A stretch of 64,000 nucleotides of DNA, from contig JAOWCC010001634.1 in NCBI GenBank assembly GCA_030867875.1, positions 39,389,403 through 39,453,402 of the forward strand, in the 5' to 3' direction. The DNA comes from Actinernus sp. WN-2022 (lineage: Eukaryota > Cnidaria > Anthozoa > Actiniaria > Actinernidae). Positions within the stretch are counted from its first letter, which is position 1; every line of letters begins with the position of its first letter. The notes below the pieces were generated by a model. That model saw only the letters and a list, made by a program, of their open reading frames with translations. It made no database searches and was not told where the DNA came from. Both the position numbers and the translations under genes were made by a program. Shown here one piece after another: positions 24,201 to 30,200 of the stretch.

Positions 24201-27200
24201 TAAAAATTTACATCAACATAAAATTGTCGTGAGGCTTGTGCATTTCAGTAATGTATTACTGGTATAAGTAGGTCATGTTTTTGTCCTGTTTCCGTCCTCA
24301 GATCCTTGTATCTCAAGGAAAAGAGCCTCCGTGCTTCCCTCGACTTTTTGATGGCAAGATGGTGGTACATCTTGGAAGGTATGTTACCCAAGAACTTACC
24401 CAAGTTCTCGTTTTATCTTGGTATCTTAAGCTTAGCTGGCCTAAATTTTCACACCAATAACATTCCTCGTTCTTTTTAATTTCAGGAGGGAACCACAGGA
24501 AGATGACGGTTTGTTGGCAAACTGTTTTTTTTTTTCGGTTTTAGGATCGTTCATAAGCATCTTACTTTTTATGCACATTTTCCATCGTTGATCCACTGAT
24601 CAAATGCTCTAAACTTCTCTCTAAAGCAGTATTTTTCATCCACTTGAATCTTTGCCATCCTTCATCAAAATTGTCTCATATTTTCTTCAGTATACCTGGA
24701 TAGCATACTCTGCTAATCCGAGTAGCATGTTTAGCATGTTTCCCCTTGGTCATGCGAATGTTAGTCATTTGGAGTTGACAACCCCATAAATGGAACTTTA
24801 TTCTCTTGTCTTTTTAAACAGACGAGGAGGAAGACACATGTATGTTCATTTTAAGAAATGAGGAACCAGAAGAGGCGTATCTACTGCAGGTCAAGACGAG
24901 GTTAGCGTTATAATGTCGTGTTATACATCCGAATATTGCCATTGTAGGCTTCTAGCTCACACAGTAAGGAAACACGTTTTACAGTTCGCACTGCATGACA
25001 CTCCCACTGTTGTCACAGGATTCATATTTACTATGACCGATCATTTCGTAAAAATGTCAGATAGATTTTTAACATGGCAGGGTACTGGTCCGATTGCTTT
25101 CTGTTTCCTTCCATTCGAGGTTTTCCCGAAAAGCGCTGAATTACTGGCCTAGCTAGGACGATTAACAGATGGTATAAAATCCCAATAAAATCCCTATAAT
25201 GTCTATTTATTCACTGTTGCAAAAGGCTGCATCCATTCCTATGGGCGCATTCGATTGGCCGTATTCCGGAATAAGAATAAATGGAATTAAAGTCTGCAGA
25301 AATCACTGGTTCAGCCACATTTTGTACTGAGAGCTACCAACTCCTGCTGACATGATCAGGCATCCCAGACCTCCTATATTTCCTATATATCCTATAATTT
25401 GTATAGGATCCTATAAAGAGCCTATATTTCAAGAAATCCTCCTATATTTCCTATAAATAGGATGTATGCTGAGTGATATATTTATATTTATCACTTTTTA
25501 GCATTTTTGTTGTGAATTAACAAAAGCAAAATTATTTCCTATCAATAAAAAAAACCAGGTTTGATCAAACACATTAAAAGTTCACATGTTTTAAAAATTG
25601 TGTGTTTATTGTTTACTATTTATTGTTTGAAAGCTATTTTAGCTCCTATAAAGTGCCTATATTTTGGGGGGAAATCCTATATTTTCCTATATTTAGAACT
25701 TGCACAGCCTATATTTCCTATCAAATTTGTCCAAAAAGTGGCTGGGATGGTATGCATGATGTATTCAGTATACATTTAGTATTTCAGTAGCTAAAAAATC
25801 CAGATACAAGCGATTTGTAGTGTTATTCTGTGTATTCTTATTCCGGAATACGGTCAGTAGAACGCACATAAAAGTGCGAAATGCGAGCTCTGGTTGGTCC
25901 ATAGCCATGGTCTATTAGAGTACATAGCCATGGTCTATTAGGTACATAGCCATGGTCTATTAGGTACATAGCCATGGTCTATTAGGTACATAGCCATGGT
26001 CTATTAGAGTACATAGCCATGGTCTATTAGAGTACATAGCCATGGTCTATTAGGTACATAGCCATGGTCTATTAGAGTACATAGCCATGGTCTATTAGAG
26101 TACATAGCCATGGTCTATTAGGTACATAGCCATGGTCTATTAGGTACATAGCCATGGTCTATTAGAGTACATAGCCATGGTCTATTAGAGTACATAGCCA
26201 TGGTCTATTAGAGTACATAGCCATGGTCTATTAGAGTACATAGCCATGGTCTATTAGAGTACATAGCCATGGTCTATTAGGTACATAGCCATGGTCTATT
26301 AGAGTACATAGCCATGGTCTATTAGAGTATATAGCCATGGTCTATTAGAGTATATAGCCATGGTCTATTAGGTACATAGCCATGGTCTATTAGAGTACAT
26401 AGCCATGGTCTATTAGAGTACATAGCCATGGTCTATTAGAGTACATAGCCATGGCCTATTAGAGTACAGATACGCAGATGACGTCAGCTTTGCGCAAAAT
26501 CATTTTGTATCGTTTTTCGCTAATTATTGTATAATTACTCGACTGCGTCTCGTGGAGTACACGTGGAGTTCTCGTCACGTTGTGACGTCATCTATGCAAC
26601 TATAAGAGGACACCCACGGCAAAATGACATATATTTTGTAATTTCCACAAAGATAATTAATTTGTATTAATTAATTAATATATTCTACAGCACATGCGCT
26701 CTTCGTTCTCGCACGTCCTTCGTTGTGGTAGACTTGATAGAACTACTATTGTACGTCTGGAATGGTTCAAAGTCCTGCAAAGCAGCCAGGCAGCTTACCG
26801 GGAACGCTGGCAAACAACTCTTGCAATGGTAAGACATTGGGGAGAAGGTGGAAAAGCGGGGGAGATGGAGGGAAAGCAGGGGAGACGGCGGAAAAGCCGT
26901 GGAGATGGCGGGAAAGTGGGGGAGAAGGCAGGAAAGTGGGGGAGAAGGCAGGAAAGTGGGGGAGAAGGCAGGAAAGTGAGAGGAGAATGAAATGTAGCGT
27001 TCCATGTCAAGAATAAAACGGAACCTTAACTCTGTTATTACGAACACTATCATATGAATTATTTACCTAAATGTCGCCCAGGCCCTTTCTACGCGACGCG
27101 GCCCATTTCATTGTTGCTTCCCAAATTGTCCGAGATTGTATCTCAGCGCATCTAAATCTTAAAACATTAGGGGAAGCATGCTCCCGAACTCCCTAAAAAT

Positions 27201-30200
27201 ATTGCGACCTCTGCCGACTCGAAACTTCCCCCCAAAACCAAACATCCTACACATCAATGTCCCCTTTTGATTCACTTCATCTGTGGCTGCTATTGATACG
27301 GCCGATTCATCTGTCATCAGGTTCAACGAGAAATACCCCGAAGACCCCCTGGAGCTGAAAGAACTTGAAGAAGGTGACGAGCCAGAGCTTTTCTGGGATG
27401 CGTTGAGAGGCGATCGTGACCATCTCTCACTACAGAATGGTTAGTGGTATTCCTGACATGCTTTCTGTTTTCACCGACTATTGCAAAAAGTGTCTCGTAT
27501 TATGAGCGACTTGTATCGAATAAGCATAACTGTTTCACGATGATATTTATTTTTTATCTTATCCAGACACGAGAAAATACGACTTCGCCATGCGAGTGTT
27601 CGGGCTCAGCAGTTCTCTTGGTCAGTTTGAGGCCAAGGAGATCCTCACACCAACTCGGTCATCCACACAAACACCTCCATACCCCATACTTCAATCACAG
27701 CTCTACATAGCACACCAACCAGGTAAAAACAGTTATCCACACAGATGTTAACTAGGTGGCGCAGCGTGTACGCCTCTCACTACTCAGTGTGATATGGGTA
27801 CGACCCCAGGACGCGGTGTCGTATTTAAGTTGAGTTTGATGTTGATTCCTATTCATACTCCGAGGGTTTTTCTCCGGGTTCTCCGGTTTTTCTCCATCCG
27901 TAAAAATCAACATGTGTTGAGTGTTGTAAATATTGCACGTAGTGAAAAGCGTGTGTGGAGAATGCTTTACCAGGATCTGCTAGAGGCCTTATTATTATAC
28001 GACTATGACGTAATTTTACCATATTAGGTCATGAAAAAGGACGACTAATATGCCATGTGTGTTGAGTGTTGTAAATATTGCACGTAGTGAAAAGCGTGTG
28101 TGGAGAATGCTCGGATCATTAGCAGGATCTGCTAGAGGCCTAATAAGCCTTATTATTATACGACTATGACGTAATTTTACCATATGAGGTCACGGAAAAG
28201 GACGACTAATATGCCATGTGTGTTGAGTGTTGTAAATATTGAATGTAGTGAAAAGCGTGTGTGGAGAATGCTCGGATCATTAGCAGGATCTGCTAGAGGC
28301 CTAATAAGCCTTATTATTATACGACTATGACGTAATGTTACCATATGAGGTCACGAAAAAGGACGACTAATATGCCATGTGGGTTGAGTGTTGTAAATAT
28401 TGAATGTAGTGAAAAGCATGTGTGGAGAATGCTCGGATAATTACCAGGATCAGTTAGAGGCCTAATAAGTCTCAATATCCGAGGGCAAACAAATTATTTA
28501 ATTAATTTTTGATTACCATTTACCTTGTTGTACAAGAGATGAGTACCCCTGTAGTCTGGGAGATATAATAGGCATTTCACGTACTGATATATCACTTCAT
28601 TAACGAATGAATTGAGCTCGTGATCCTGCGAAAGGCTGCCAATCGATAGACCTTTATCGCGTAGTGGCCATTTTGGAAGTGCAAGAACAAAGGTTTTATT
28701 CTCCAGTGACGTCACATGGTCGCTGCATGATAAATGTCGATTGGAGGTGGAAAATAGCATTCACAAACATGTTTTGCTAATAACACTACCGATCTCGTAC
28801 AACTGCCTTTAAATAGATGAAGTCGTGCAGGCATGTTTTGGTATTTACTTCATGGTAGTGTTTCGTTCCATATAGTCTCCCTGCATGATCATCTACTGTT
28901 TTACAGTATTATGCAGGGAGACTATATGGAACGAAACACTACCATGAAGTATATACCCATGTTTTGCCATCCAGTACAATCACGTGATCATATCCTGCAA
29001 AGGACCCATAACACGCCCATACCTCTCTTTCAGCCCTGTTTCTAGTAGACTCCCATTACGAATTATACATGTGGCAGGGGTGGTGGCCACGCGACGAGGA
29101 AGACAACGAAGGACGGGCCTCGACAACTGGGTCTGCGCAGACTCGCTGGAGTAACGACCGTCGACTCGCCATGGCAACCATCAAATCATACGCTCAAGGT
29201 GTGTTTCTCTCCATTCCTCTTTTTTAAAAACCTCTGAATTTAATCTGTTGATATAACTACATTAGACTGACCTAACCTCTTAATCTTAGTGAAGAATGTT
29301 TAACTCTATGTAGGACTTCTTCTAGTGGGTGACTGTGTATGTTCTTGATTTTATCGAAGAGCTACTTAGGGGCCCATCATTTAACTTCTTGGGGGGGGGG
29401 GGGGGGGGGGGTTCAGAAAAACGAAATATCCTGCATGCCTGGGGAGCCGGGGTGGCGCAGTGATTAAGCACTTCACCTCTCACCTCTGTGGCCCGGGTTC
29501 GATCCCCGTACGCGGCGCCACATGTGAGTTGAGTTAGTTGGTATCTCGTCATTGCTCCGAGGGTTTTTCTCCAGGTCCTCCGGTGTTCCTCCCTCCACAA
29601 AAACCAACACGCTAAATTCCAATTCGATATGTGATTTAGCCGGGTCCTGGCTTTGATCAGCCCCTATGGTTGTTTCAGGTCCCGTTAGAAATTCAGAGTT
29701 CAGACGCTGCCTTTTTGCAAAAAAGATATCTCAATGGAACACAAGCGAAAATAAAGATCGTGCACGCAGCTTTGAGCAAGAAAAAAGGGTGGGAAAAATT
29801 TCGCATCATTCGAGGGGTGAACAGATAAATTATATATACACACACTAGATCACCAACCCCTCATCTAAGAAGTTACTAGGTTGGCTCCTTATTGTTCTTT
29901 TCCAAGAGGGTAAAAATGTCTATAGGTTTAGAGATATATCTTCTCTTAAAGCATCTGTCTAATAAACACTGTACACGGGTAAGTTCAGGCTTAGATGCTC
30001 CATAAACTGATAGTGCATTACTTATTTTAGGCTTGACCATAGACACGATATTTTCTTTTCTTTTTTAAGAGTTAAAACGAGACTTATCAAGAACGCACAT
30101 AGTGTTCGCTGGACTCGAACCGAAAGCTTTTAAAGCGCTGTTTCCGTTCTGGGAAAACCGCGATGATGTCACTGAAATCAACTTAAAGGTAAATAACAGT

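Noticed and set aside
24913..25152. 79-codon frame in the region where a supervillin exon was expected
   Set aside because: Does not match the family. The expected exon was found at 26691-26828.
26694..27016. Overlapping Gly/Lys/Glu-rich frames (+) and a Phe/Pro/Ser-rich frame (-)
   Set aside because: They are translations of the 20-bp purine-rich tandem repeat. Only 26691-26828 is coding, in a different frame.
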